Part shown: in pieces, positions 1-7,926 of the stretch
Position numbering within the stretch: position 1 is the first letter of the stretch
How the letters are laid out: each line of letters opens with the position of its first letter
NCBI RefSeq assembly: GCF_017794965.1
Contig: NZ_CP051240.1
Location: forward strand, 868,001-932,000
Origin: Alcanivorax sp.
GTDB taxonomy: Bacteria; Pseudomonadota; Gammaproteobacteria; Pseudomonadales; Alcanivoracaceae
Direction: 5' to 3'
Length of the DNA: 64,000 nt
Program-made: the position numbers and the translations under genes
Notes under the pieces: model-generated
Seen by the model: only the letters and a program-made list of their open reading frames with translations
Database searches by the model: none
Told to the model about the DNA's origin: nothing

Positions 1-579
1 CGTCAGTTTCTGTTGCTTCCACAGGCTCAGCACCAGCTTGTGCATGTCGGCACGGATACCCGGGTCCAGTGCACCGAACGGTTCGTCCAGTAGCAGAATG
101 CGAGGCCGCTTTATCAATGCCTGGGCCAGGGCAAGACGTTGCTGCATACCACCGGAAAGCTCATGGGGGTATTTGTCTGCGGCCTGACCCAGTCCCACGG
201 ACTCAAGCATGTCGAGGGCGGTCTTGCGAAGCTGGCGACGCTTCTTGCCGAACGTAACGCCCAGCCAGCGGTTGCTTTCCAGTTCACCGCCGAGCATGAC
301 GTTTTCCAGCGCGGTCAGGTGGCTGAGCACGGAATAGCGCTGGAACACGATCCCACGGCTTTCGTCTGGCTCCGCCGGTAACGGCTTTCCATCCAGCAGC
401 AATTCGCCGCGGGTGCCTTCTTCAGTGCCAAGCAGCAGTTTCAGGAAGGTGGTTTTTCCGCAGCCGGAGGCGCCGACAATGGTGATGAATTCACCTTCCT
501 GCACGGTGGCATTGAGCCGCTCCAGGACGACCTGATCACCGTACTCCTTCCACAGGTTTTTCAGTTCGATAATGGCCAT
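1..579 (-). CDS. ABC transporter ATP-binding protein, partial (guanidine/urea-region uptake system)
   Basis: Cytoplasmic ATPase subunit of a nitrate/taurine-type (TauB/SsuB-like) ABC importer. The 193 codons in the window run from ATG at 579 and continue past the left edge, so the C-terminus is missing. The Walker A motif GASGCGKTT lies at about residues 36-44, the signature LSGGMQQR follows at about 140, and the Walker B LLLDEP is followed by a D-loop. The ATG is one base past the stop of the permease gene, so the two are translationally coupled. With the binding protein at 1484-2548 it forms a complete importer under a guanidine-I riboswitch, which suggests guanidine or a related compound as substrate; that is inference from context. 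The next leftward genes, outside the window, would be expected to encode carboxylase functions. Confidence 0.93.
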   Translation of the reverse strand, partial: MAIIELKNLWKEYGDQVVLERLNATVQEGEFITIVGASGCGKTTFLKLLLGTEEGTRGELLLDGKPLPAEPDESRGIVFQRYSVLSHLTALENVMLGGELESNRWLGVTFGKKRRQLRKTALDMLESVGLGQAADKYPHELSGGMQQRLALAQALIKRPRILLLDEPFGALDPGIRADMHKLVLSLWKQQKLT

Positions 580-580
580 C

Positions 581-1399
581 TTAATGTCCTTGCTGGTGGA
601 ACCAGGGATAGCGCCATTGCGAATAGCGGCTAAGCATGAAGTCGATGGCAAACGCCAGCAGAGTGATCCACACCACGTAGGGCAAGATCACGTCCATGGA
701 CAGGTACCGCCGGACCAGGAAGATCCGGTAGCCCAGCCCTTCGGTGGCTGCGATAGCTTCGGCGGCAATCAGGAACAACCAGGCCGGGCCCAGCGACAGT
801 CGCACGGCGCTGATCAGTCGCGGCATTATCTGCGGCCACACCAGACGAGTGACGATCTGCCAGGTATTGGCGCCCAGGGTCTGCAGCTTGATGATCTGCT
901 CGGCGGGGATTTCCATGGCTCGCTGTTGCAGGTCGCGAATCATGAAGGGGGTAATACCAATAATGATCAGCATGACCTTGGCCAGTTCCCCCAGTCCGAA
1001 GATGATGAACAACACGGGCAGAATCGCCATGGGGGGCACCAGCGAGAGCCCGGTGACCAATGGGGAAAAGGTGGAACGAATCAGCGGAATGGTGCCGTTG
1101 CCGATGCCCACCACCACCGCGATCAATGCACTGATGGCCACACCAATGGCAAGCCGTTGCAGGCTGGCCAGTGTGTCAGCCCACAAAAGGTAATCGCCGC
1201 TGCGCTTGCTGGGTTCGAAGGCCATGCGGTCGATGGCTTGAACGAAACTGTCCAGGGCGGGCAGCAACTTGTCGTTGGGGTTCTCTGCCAGTCGTGCGTC
1301 GGACGCCACCATGTAGGCGATGATCAGCAGCAGGAAGGGCAAGAGTCCCAACGCCCAGTTCATGGCATTGCCGGGGCGACGGTTGATCAGTTTCTTCAT
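581..1399 (-). CDS. ABC transporter permease (guanidine/urea-region uptake system)
   Basis: Inner-membrane permease of the importer, 272 residues, normal for the TauC/SsuC (BPD_transp_1) class. A first hydrophobic helix lies at about residues 14-32. A cluster of helices follows from about 85, and the EAA-type coupling loop is visible around LGANTWQIVTRLVWPQIMP, where it would contact the ATPase. The gene lies between the ATPase (1-base gap) and the binding-protein gene, which is separated from it by an 85-base imperfect hairpin. All three genes are leftward and presumably transcribed from the riboswitch-controlled promoter upstream of 2713. Confidence 0.93.
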   Translation of the reverse strand: MKKLINRRPGNAMNWALGLLPFLLLIIAYMVASDARLAENPNDKLLPALDSFVQAIDRMAFEPSKRSGDYLLWADTLASLQRLAIGVAISALIAVVVGIGNGTIPLIRSTFSPLVTGLSLVPPMAILPVLFIIFGLGELAKVMLIIIGITPFMIRDLQQRAMEIPAEQIIKLQTLGANTWQIVTRLVWPQIMPRLISAVRLSLGPAWLFLIAAEAIAATEGLGYRIFLVRRYLSMDVILPYVVWITLLAFAIDFMLSRYSQWRYPWFHQQGH

Positions 1400-1426
1400 G
1401 GCAATTCCCGGTTGATTTAGAGACTG

Positions 1427-1483
1427 GATGCCTGACGCCAGCCGCTAAGCAGCGTCAAGCGTCGGGCATCTGGCGTCAGGCGT
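1427..1483. repeat. Imperfect inverted repeat, GACGCC/GGCGTC word family
   Basis: Arms TGCCTGACGCCAG (about 1429-1441) and CTGGCGTCAGGCG (about 1470-1482) are perfect reverse complements. Inside are further GCGTC words. It sits between the binding-protein and permease genes and may form a stem that lowers expression of the downstream cistrons. Related sequence occurs near 14.9, 18.8, 28.4, 41.3, 56.6 and 60.7 kb. Confidence 0.75.
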
Positions 1484-2548
1484 TCAGAGCTTTCCTTCCG
1501 CGGCCATGGCCATGTAGTCAGGGATAAAGCGCAGCTGCACATTGCCTTCGCTGCCGAATACGCCGGCTGGCGTTTCGATACCCACAAAACCGGCATCCGG
1601 TGCGCCTTCACCGAGCAGGCCATGGTCAAAGGAGAATTCGGCCACTTTCTGCATGGTGTCTTTCAGCTCTGCACTATTGACGAATTCCACGGCTTCGCTG
1701 GCGTTGTAGAACATGCGGGTGGAGGCAAGCTGGGCTTCGTAACCGGCCAGATCAGTACCGGAGGCCTTGGCCATGAAAGTGCGGGCCGCCTTGCCGGCTT
1801 CATCGTCGGCGGACATGGTGGCCATGATTTCGTACCAGGCGCCGGTGAGCGCCTTGCCGAAGTCCGGGTTGGCGTTCAGGGTCTCGGTGTTGACCACCAT
1901 CAGATCGATGATTTCACCGGGGATCTTGGAAGAGTCGAACACCTTGTGGCTGTCCGGCATGGCGGTGATTTCGCTCAGCAGCGGGTTCCAGGTGGCCACT
2001 GCGGTCACGTCATCGGTGGTGTAGGCAGACACCATGTCAGCATCAGAGGTGTTCACCACGGTCAGGTCTTTTTCGCTCAGCCCTACTGTGTCGAGAGCCC
2101 GTGCCAGCAGATAGTGAGAGACAGACAACTCGACCAGGTTCACATTCTGGCCCTTGATGTCAGCCAGCTTGTCGGTGCCCTTGAGGACCACACCATCGTT
2201 GCCGTTGGAGAAGTCCCCTACGATCAGGGCGGTGGAATCTACCCCACCGGCGGCGGGAATGGTCAGCGCATCCATGTTGGTCATGGCGCAGCCGTCATAG
2301 GCGCCGGCAGTGTACTGATTGATGGATTCCACGTAGTCGTTGATTTGCACTACGTCGATGTCGATATCGTATTTGTCGGCCCATTTATCGACGATCTCTT
2401 GCTGGGCGCCATAGTCCCATGGCATCCAGCCCACATAGATGGACCAGCAAACGCTGAATGAATCCTTGGCCATAACGGTGGCCGGGGTGAGGGCGGCAAA
2501 CAGGGAAAGTGCTGCGGCGGCAGCGGTTTTGCGTACGGAATGGGTCAT
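1484..2548 (-). CDS. Periplasmic substrate-binding protein of urea-carboxylase-region ABC transporter
   Basis: Secreted binding protein, 354 residues, with a typical signal peptide (two basic residues, an Ala/Leu-rich stretch, cleavage near VMAKD at about 27-28). The mature N-terminus FSVCWSIYVGWMPW and the overall layout match the periplasmic-binding family found beside urea carboxylase genes (TIGR03427 as I recall it). It would deliver substrate to the permease and ATPase encoded downstream. A strong Shine-Dalgarno AAGGAGG lies about 8 bases before the ATG at 2548. The guanidine-I riboswitch at 2603-2713 controls this leading gene, so guanidine or a guanidine-derived compound is the likely ligand. 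Family assignment is recalled, not searched. Confidence 0.85.
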   Translation of the reverse strand: MTHSVRKTAAAAALSLFAALTPATVMAKDSFSVCWSIYVGWMPWDYGAQQEIVDKWADKYDIDIDVVQINDYVESINQYTAGAYDGCAMTNMDALTIPAAGGVDSTALIVGDFSNGNDGVVLKGTDKLADIKGQNVNLVELSVSHYLLARALDTVGLSEKDLTVVNTSDADMVSAYTTDDVTAVATWNPLLSEITAMPDSHKVFDSSKIPGEIIDLMVVNTETLNANPDFGKALTGAWYEIMATMSADDEAGKAARTFMAKASGTDLAGYEAQLASTRMFYNASEAVEFVNSAELKDTMQKVAEFSFDHGLLGEGAPDAGFVGIETPAGVFGSEGNVQLRFIPDYMAMAAEGKL

Positions 2549-2602
2549 CTCGGACCTCCTTGGCTACGGACGGAGAGGAATCCAATGACACTGCTGTCAT
2601 CG

Positions 2603-2713
2603 TGCTCTCCCGGGCTTTTGTCCCGCCGTGTAACCTTCTGCCAAGCAAGTCAGACAAGGTCGCCAGCTCTCGGACCAGACATCTTCAGGACGAAGACCGG
2701 AACCCTAGCTGCC
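2603..2713 (-). promoter_or_regulatory. Guanidine-I (ykkC) riboswitch
   Basis: Read on the minus strand, the leader holds the conserved ykkC blocks in order and spacing: CTAGGGTTCCGG, then CTGGTCCGAGAG, then ACACGGCGGGA, then AAAAGCCCGGGAGA. These are the hallmark segments of the guanidine-I aptamer. The aptamer ends about 55 bases before the binding-protein ATG. Just downstream is a 6-bp hairpin (ATGACA/TGTCAT, 2584-2600) without a T-run, so the switch may act on translation or through a less obvious structure. Guanidine-I switches turn genes on when guanidine binds, which fits an uptake and degradation operon. Confidence 0.93.
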
Positions 2714-2916
2714 TATTTCGCAAATTGTGTTGAGTGCGTGATGGCATGCAAGCCATTCGATTCCTCGACAGGAATTCTGCAAGCCAGATGCCAACTTTGA
2801 CAAAGTGGGAGAAAACAAGGAGTTGGGAGTGTGGGCGGAAGTGTCAGGGCGCGAAAGTACAATAAAACGCATTGCATTGGGGCGCTGCGTACTGAGGCGC
2901 CCCAATGCGGTGCATA

Positions 2917-3690
2917 TCAGTCCGTCATGAAATTCATCAGGGCGTCCCAACTGGTCAGATCAGCATGGGCATCGTAGCCCAGCGGCAACTCGAAGCGTTT
3001 GGCTACGGCATCCGCGCCGGGATTGGTGAAGCTGTGCTGGACCCCCGGGAAGCTGAGCAGGCGCAGATCTACGCCGGCAGTGGTCATCTCGGAAACAAAC
3101 CCGGTGACCTGCTCGGCGGGCACCATGGGGTCAGCCTGGCCAGTGGCCACCAAAACCTTGGCCTTGATGTCTCCCGCTTGCGCCGGCGAGTCCGTTCCCA
3201 GAGAGCCGTGGAAGCTGGCCACACCGGCCAGATCCACGCCCCGACGGGCCTGGTTCAGCACCACCGCACCACCAAAGCAGTAACCAATCGCGTAGATCCG
3301 TTTGGCATCCACCTGCTGCTGTTTGAGCAGCATCTGGCGGGCCGCTTCGAAGCGGGCATTCATCTTTTCCGGCTCCGCCAGTGCGGCTTCCATGAAGGCG
3401 GTGGCATCTTTGGGATGGGTGGCTACTTTGCCAGTGCCGTACATGTCCACGGCCAGGGCAACAAAGCCTTCCTTGGCCAGCATGCGGGCGCGATTGCGGG
3501 CATATTCGTTCAATCCCCACCATTCGTGTACCACGATGACGCCGGCAGAAGGTTCCTTCTGCTTTTCGTTCAGGTACATGACACCGGTGCCCAGCCCGTC
3601 GGGCAGGGTGACTTCTGTTTCGATGATCTCGGCAGCGTAGGCGCTTTGGCCCATGACCAGAAACAGGATAAACAGGCCAAGCCGTTTCAT
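2917..3690 (-). CDS. Dienelactone hydrolase family protein, exported
   Basis: Alpha/beta hydrolase of 257 residues with an N-terminal signal peptide (cleavage near AYAA at about 20). The dienelactone hydrolase triad is visible: Cys138 in GYCFGG, Asp187 in GQADPM and His219 in GVQHSF. The conserved VVHEWWGLN near residue 54-62 is also typical of the family. It would hydrolyse a lactone or ester in the periplasm; the true substrate cannot be told from sequence. The gene follows the riboswitch leader after a non-coding gap (2714-2916 on the far side) and looks monocistronic. Confidence 0.9.
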   Translation of the reverse strand: MKRLGLFILFLVMGQSAYAAEIIETEVTLPDGLGTGVMYLNEKQKEPSAGVIVVHEWWGLNEYARNRARMLAKEGFVALAVDMYGTGKVATHPKDATAFMEAALAEPEKMNARFEAARQMLLKQQQVDAKRIYAIGYCFGGAVVLNQARRGVDLAGVASFHGSLGTDSPAQAGDIKAKVLVATGQADPMVPAEQVTGFVSEMTTAGVDLRLLSFPGVQHSFTNPGADAVAKRFELPLGYDAHADLTSWDALMNFMTD

Positions 3691-3760
3691 TGCTTTTCCT
3701 CTCGGTGATTAAGTGTTTTCGGGGTTGTGCGCGTCACGCATCAGGCGGCCGGCGGCAACC

Positions 3761-4075
3761 TCATTCCTGCCATACCCAGCGCAGCGGTTCGCCAAAGTCG
3801 TCATACAGCAGTTTGCGCTGGGGGCGGGCGTTGAGACGTTGGCGTTTGGGTTTGTGCTTGCGGGCATCAATGGTGGCCGCCACCTGGCTGAGGTCGGTGC
3901 GGCCTGGCTGGCGAGGGCCATTGAACAGCACGGTCTGGTGACCCTTGCCACTGACCGCATCGGCGCCACTGACGCCACTGGGGACTTCCTCGATGGATCC
4001 ACCTTTCTCCAGAAAGCGTTGCATATCACGCTCCAGGCGATGACGTTGCTGCTCTTTGCTGTTGAGAACCTTCAC
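3761..4075 (-). CDS. Hypothetical basic protein, 104 aa
   Basis: A small, highly charged soluble protein with no signal peptide or membrane segment. The start is a GTG at 4075; the next Met is 17 residues in (MQRFLEKGG), so the start is uncertain. The N-terminal stretch (HRLERDMQRFLEKGGSIEEV) loosely resembles the helix-plus-GG segment of small RNA-polymerase-binding proteins such as SutA, but the rest does not, and I do not assign that function. The C-terminal half is rich in Lys/Arg (RKHKPKRQRL, about 72-81), which would suit nucleic-acid contact. Confidence 0.6.
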   Translation of the reverse strand: MKVLNSKEQQRHRLERDMQRFLEKGGSIEEVPSGVSGADAVSGKGHQTVLFNGPRQPGRTDLSQVAATIDARKHKPKRQRLNARPQRKLLYDDFGEPLRWVWQE

Positions 4076-4135
4076 CGGAACTGACCCCAGGTTGAAAGTG
4101 GAACCATCGACAATAGCAGCCTGCGGGCAGGGCTT

Positions 4136-4699
4136 CTACTGCCCGTGGGTGGGAGTTTGTAACGCTGCCTTGATCGCGTCTTCCAGGGCGCCACCCAGCG
4201 GTTTCTCTGCTGCGGGGAAATGCTGGATCGACTGGCCGTCGGCGGAAACCAGGAATTTGTTGAAGTTCCAGCCCGGTGCCTCGGTGGCTTCCGCCAGTGC
4301 CCGGAATACCGGGTTGGCCTCTGTCCCCTTCACCTTGCTGGTGGCCGCCATGGGGAAGGTGACGCCGTAATTGATATAGCAGACCTTGGCGGTGTCCGCT
4401 TCATCATCCAGTTCCTGACGGAAGTCATCGGACGGAAAACCAATGATCACCAGTCCCTGATCCTTGTAGCGCTGGTAGAGATTTTCCAGGCCCTTGAACT
4501 GGCCAGTGTAGCCACAGCGGCTGGCGGTATTCACCACCAGCGTCGTGTGCCCCCGGGTCAAGTCACACAGATCCAGCTCGGCTTTGGAGTGCAGCTTGCG
4601 CACCTGGGTATCGAACAGGGCCGGGCAATCACTGGCCATGGCCGGCAAGGTAATGGCCAGGGGCAGGATTAGCAGTATCGCTTTCAGGGTGCGAATCAC
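4136..4699 (-). CDS. Glutathione peroxidase family protein, exported
   Basis: Thiol peroxidase of 187 residues including a signal peptide (cleavage near AMASDC at about 22). The peroxidatic Cys62 lies in NTASRCGYTGQ, where selenoenzymes carry Sec, and the conserved WNFNKFLV motif is present near residue 145. A resolving-type Cys occurs in AKVCYINYG. It would reduce hydrogen peroxide or lipid hydroperoxides, in the periplasm given the signal. BtuE/GPx proteins are usually about 160-185 residues, so the length fits. Confidence 0.92.
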   Translation of the reverse strand: MIRTLKAILLILPLAITLPAMASDCPALFDTQVRKLHSKAELDLCDLTRGHTTLVVNTASRCGYTGQFKGLENLYQRYKDQGLVIIGFPSDDFRQELDDEADTAKVCYINYGVTFPMAATSKVKGTEANPVFRALAEATEAPGWNFNKFLVSADGQSIQHFPAAEKPLGGALEDAIKAALQTPTHGQ

Positions 4700-4762
4700 A
4701 ATGACGCTCCTTTGATGGCAGAACCTGACTATTCCTCCGGCCCGGTCAACAGGGCGCGAAGA

Positions 4763-5131
4763 TCAACGCCCCTTGGGCTTGAGTGCCTCGCCGTCGAACT
4801 TTACGTCGGCCAGGGTGTGGCGCATGAAAGTGCGGATATTGGCGTGATCATCGCCTTCCGGATTGCTCAGCACATGGTCACGGAAGAAATGGCCAAAGCA
4901 GGCCAGGGTCTGCTCATCGTTGAGCTGGTGCAGCTTGGCGAAGGCGAAGATCTTGCAGGAGCCCTCATTGGTACCCGCCTCATTCACCACCATGTCCTCG
5001 CCGCTGCCGTTGGTGAACCGGGTCGGGGTGTAGTCATAGTGTTCTGCGATGACTTCCTGTACCTGCTCAAAGGCAACCACTTCGGGCATCAGATTCAGGG
5101 CAAACAGCAGGGTTTCGACGGAATTGCTCAT
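4763..5131 (-). CDS. HopJ-type family protein
   Basis: Soluble protein of 122 residues from the ATG at 5131 (MSNSVETLL). An upstream in-frame ATG at 5191 exists but adds a tail with no family character. The segments FNGSGEDMVVNEAGTNEGSCKIFAFA (shortened here as TNGSGEDM..NEGSCKIFAFA) and LACFGHFFRDHVL match the HopJ family (PF08888), which is common in free-living gammaproteobacteria. The name comes from a plant-pathogen effector, but no type III secretion genes are nearby, so a housekeeping role is more likely. Function unknown. Confidence 0.8.
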   Translation of the reverse strand: MSNSVETLLFALNLMPEVVAFEQVQEVIAEHYDYTPTRFTNGSGEDMVVNEAGTNEGSCKIFAFAKLHQLNDEQTLACFGHFFRDHVLSNPEGDDHANIRTFMRHTLADVKFDGEALKPKGR

Positions 5132-5218
5132 GAGGTGGATCCTGTTCCGGTGTTGGTCGTCTGGACAAGCGCTGAAGGGTAGCGCCAACACCGGAGCAGG
5201 GGAAGGCCAAAGCGCCGA

Positions 5219-5611
5219 TTACCGGGTGGCGGCCGCGGCCTCTGGCAGCCTTTCCGCGCCCAGCGGGTTGCAGTTTTTCAGGACCACCTTGCCCTGCAGC
5301 ATATTGCCGCGGGAATACTCGCGGAAGATGCAGTCACCGGTTTCCGGGTCATAGTCCTCGATCCACAGGTTGTCTTCCTTCCAGGTGGCGTTGAGGTGGT
5401 AGTGGCCTTCAGGAATGGTAATGCTCATGGTGCCGCCAAAGCGCTTCACGAACACCTGCTGCAGCCAGAAATAATAGGCCAGGGTGGCGACCAGCCAGAT
5501 GATGGCGGCAACAATGATCGCTGGCTTCCATTTCTCCATGCGCACGCCAATGCCGAACAGGGCACCAATCACCAGAGCTGCGACCAAAAACCAGTAGAGG
5601 TAGGTAACCAT
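5219..5611 (-). CDS. Hypothetical membrane protein, 130 aa
   Basis: Two hydrophobic helices (about residues 3-23 and 29-51) separated by a short basic loop RMEKWKP are followed by a soluble domain of about 75 residues with many aromatic and acidic residues (NLWIEDYDPETGDC). Two Cys residues (in GDCIF and KNCN) could form a disulphide if the domain is periplasmic. I do not recognise a family. It is leftward and divergent from the GIY-YIG gene at 5680. Confidence 0.7.
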   Translation of the reverse strand: MVTYLYWFLVAALVIGALFGIGVRMEKWKPAIIVAAIIWLVATLAYYFWLQQVFVKRFGGTMSITIPEGHYHLNATWKEDNLWIEDYDPETGDCIFREYSRGNMLQGKVVLKNCNPLGAERLPEAAAATR

Positions 5612-5679
5612 ATTTTCATCCTTGTTGTCTGAATTAGCTCTGGCATCATAGCAATGATTTCAAAGGCAGATGTAAAAGC

Positions 5680-6018
5680 ATGCAACAGTGGTGGGTGTAC
5701 ATGGTGAGGTGTGCGGACCGGTCTCTTTATACCGGTATCTGTACCGAGCCGGCTCGCCGCTTTTACGAGCATAATCACAGCCCGAAAGGCGCACGATATA
5801 CCCGGGTGCGGCGTCCGGTGGTGCCGATATTACTGGTGCCCGGTGGCGATCGTTCAACGGCCAGCCAGCTGGAAGCTGGTTTGAAACGGCTGAGCCGGGC
5901 CAACAAGGACAAATTGCTGGCGGCGCTGCGAGAAGAAAAACGTCGGCAACCGCTGTCAATCTGGCTGGAAGATTCCGAATACATTAATGGAGAACAAGGT
6001 AATGACACTGTGGCGTAG
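5680..6018 (+). CDS. GIY-YIG nuclease family protein (YhbQ/UPF0213-like)
   Basis: A single-domain GIY-YIG protein of 112 residues. The motif is present as WVYMVRC at residues 5-11 and SLYTGI at 16-21, followed by the conserved Arg and Tyr of RRFYEHN and by a C-terminal KRLSRANKDKLL helix. Length and layout match the short UPF0213/YhbQ group, implicated in DNA repair or structure-specific cutting in some bacteria. The 3' end overlaps the start of the LemA gene by about 17 bases, suggesting co-transcription. Confidence 0.88.
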   Translation: MQQWWVYMVRCADRSLYTGICTEPARRFYEHNHSPKGARYTRVRRPVVPILLVPGGDRSTASQLEAGLKRLSRANKDKLLAALREEKRRQPLSIWLEDSEYINGEQGNDTVA

Positions 6019-6592
6019 TTTTGTGCTGGTAATGCTGGCGGGCTGGTTGAGTGGCTGCGGGATCAATAATATCCCCACCTACGACGAGCAGGTAAAAGCC
6101 GCCTGGAGCCAGGTGGAAAACCAGTATCAGCGCCGTGCAGACCTGATTCCCAATCTGGTCAATACCGTGAAGGGGTATGCCGCCCACGAGCAGGAAGTAC
6201 TGGTAGATGTGACCGAAGCCCGTGCCAAGGTGGGTTCCATCCAGGTGGATGGCAACATGCTGGATAACCCGGAAAAGTTGCAGCAGTTCGAGCAGGCCCA
6301 GCGCCAGCTCGGTTCCGCCCTGCAACGCCTGATGGTAGTGGCAGAGCGTTACCCGGATCTGAAGGCCAACCAGAATTTTCTGGCCCTGCAATCCCAGCTG
6401 GAAGGCACCGAAAACCGCATCAGCGTGGCGCGCCGGGATTACATCGCCGCCGTGCAGCAGTACAACACCGAAATTCGTACCTTCCCGGGCCGCCTCTGGC
6501 ACAGCTTCCTGTATAGCGAGATGGAAGTGCGTGACACCTATGAAGCCACGTCGGAAGGGGCCGACGAGGCGCCGGCTGTCAGCTTCGAATGA
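6002..6592 (+). CDS. LemA family lipoprotein
   Basis: LemA-type protein, 196 residues from ATG 6002 (another ATG lies at 5987). The N-terminus carries a lipobox (LSGC) after a hydrophobic stretch. The conserved LemA segment YDEQVKAAWSQVENQYQRRADLIPNLVNTVKGY follows (quoted in part: RRADLIPNLVNTV), and an RISVARRDYI segment comes further on. LemA proteins pair with TPM-domain proteins, and here the next two genes encode exactly those, with a 4-base overlap between LemA and the first. The role is unknown; an envelope function is likely. Confidence 0.92.
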   Translation: MTLWRSFVLVMLAGWLSGCGINNIPTYDEQVKAAWSQVENQYQRRADLIPNLVNTVKGYAAHEQEVLVDVTEARAKVGSIQVDGNMLDNPEKLQQFEQAQRQLGSALQRLMVVAERYPDLKANQNFLALQSQLEGTENRISVARRDYIAAVQQYNTEIRTFPGRLWHSFLYSEMEVRDTYEATSEGADEAPAVSFE

Positions 6593-7311
6593 TGCGCTTT
6601 CTGATACTGGCCCTGTTGTTGCTGGCGCGGCCCCTGTGGGCGGCGCCTGATTTCCCTGAGCTGACCGGCCGGGTGGTGGACCAGGCCGGTCTGCTGACGC
6701 CGGCCCAGGTGCAGAGCCTGAGTGGCACGCTTGCCTCGGCGGAGCAGAATACGTCCAATCAGGTGGTGGTGGTTACCCTGTCCGATCTGCAGGGGTATGA
6801 CATTGCCGACTACGGTTACCAGCTGGGCCGTCACTGGGGTATTGGCAGCAAGGATAACGACAACGGCGTGTTGCTGATCGTCGCGCCCAACGACCGCAAG
6901 GTGCGCATCGAGGTGGGTTATGGTCTGGAAGGGGCGCTCACCGATGCCCTGTCCAGCATCATTATCCAGCAGGAAATCCTTCCCGCGTTCCGTCAGGGGC
7001 AGTTCTATGGTGGTATCCAGGCGGGTGTCACGGCCATTCAGGCTGCCATCAAGGGTGAGTATGCGGGTACCCGCCAGGCCCGTCAGAAACCCTCTGGCCT
7101 CAAGGCCCTGGGTATCCTCGGTGTGATGATTGTGCTGACCTTCCTGCTCTCCTTCGGGGGCGGTGGCGGTCGCGGTGGTCGCCGCGGGGGCTTCATGTTC
7201 CTGCCCATGCCCATGGGCGGTGGTGGCTTCGGCGGTGGCGGTTTTGGTGGCGGCGGCTTCGGCGGCGGTGGTGGCGGCTTTGGTGGCGGTGGCGCCTCAG
7301 GAGGTTGGTGA
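6589..7311 (+). CDS. TPM-domain protein, YgcG family, with glycine-rich tail
   Basis: Protein of 240 residues: a signal peptide (about 1-19), a TPM domain (about 22-150, starting FPELTGRVVDQAGLL and containing SNQVVVVTLSDLQG and VRIEVGYGLEG), a transmembrane helix near 170-187, and a tail of Gly-Gly-Phe repeats ending GGASGGW. The tail is typical of YgcG proteins. It sits between LemA and a second TPM gene, the standard LemA/TPM trio. The stop TGA overlaps the next ATG (ATGA-type junction at 7309-7311). Confidence 0.92.
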   Translation: MMRFLILALLLLARPLWAAPDFPELTGRVVDQAGLLTPAQVQSLSGTLASAEQNTSNQVVVVTLSDLQGYDIADYGYQLGRHWGIGSKDNDNGVLLIVAPNDRKVRIEVGYGLEGALTDALSSIIIQQEILPAFRQGQFYGGIQAGVTAIQAAIKGEYAGTRQARQKPSGLKALGILGVMIVLTFLLSFGGGGGRGGRRGGFMFLPMPMGGGGFGGGGFGGGGFGGGGGGFGGGGASGGW

Positions 7312-7922
7312 TGTTATTGGATAAACAGGCCCAGGCAGATCTTGCTGCAGCTATCACTGAGCAGGAAAAGCGCACTGACGCTGAACTGGTCACCGTGCTG
7401 GCGGGGCAAGCGGACGACTATCGTTACATCACCACCCTGTGGGCTGCGCTGTTGTCTCTGCTGGTGCCGGCTGCGCTATTGTTCATCCCGCACTGGCTGA
7501 CATCGCTGGAAGCGTTGATGTTGCAGTGGGGCGTGTTGCTGGGGCTGGCGGTGCTGTTCCGATTCAGGCCCATTCAGTTCCGCCTGGTACCCCGCTCCCT
7601 GCAGCGCCAGCGCGCGGCGAGCCTGGCACGCAGCGCCTTCCTGGAACAGGGGCTTCACCACACCCGTGGCGATACCGGTTTGCTGATTTTCGTCAGTGAG
7701 GCCGAGCATTATGTGGAAATTCTTGCGGATCAGGGCATTGCCCGGCATGTGGATGATACCCAGTGGCAGGCCATCGTGGATGCGTTTATTGCCCGGGTAA
7801 AAGCGGGACAGATGGCAGAGGGCTTTCAGCAGTGTGTGGCGGCCTGCGGCGACAAGCTGGCCACCCATGTGCCTGCGACCCGCGATAAGAACGAACTGCC
7901 CAACCATCTGGTGATGCTCTGA
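7311..7922 (+). CDS. TPM-domain membrane protein
   Basis: Second TPM protein, 203 residues from ATG 7311, preceded by a CAGGAGG ribosome site at 7298-7304. Two membrane helices lie at about residues 44-63 and 70-90 inside a TPM domain whose second half (DTGLLIFVSEAEHYVEILADQGIARHV, quoted in part: GLLIFVSEAEHYVEIL) is well conserved. There is no Gly tail. It closes the LemA-TPM-TPM operon. Exact function is unknown. Confidence 0.9.
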   Translation: MLLDKQAQADLAAAITEQEKRTDAELVTVLAGQADDYRYITTLWAALLSLLVPAALLFIPHWLTSLEALMLQWGVLLGLAVLFRFRPIQFRLVPRSLQRQRAASLARSAFLEQGLHHTRGDTGLLIFVSEAEHYVEILADQGIARHVDDTQWQAIVDAFIARVKAGQMAEGFQQCVAACGDKLATHVPATRDKNELPNHLVML

Positions 7923-7926
7923 ACCC

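Noticed and set aside
4763..5131. Type III secretion effector role for the HopJ-like protein
   Set aside because: The family is widespread in non-pathogens and no secretion genes are in the window.
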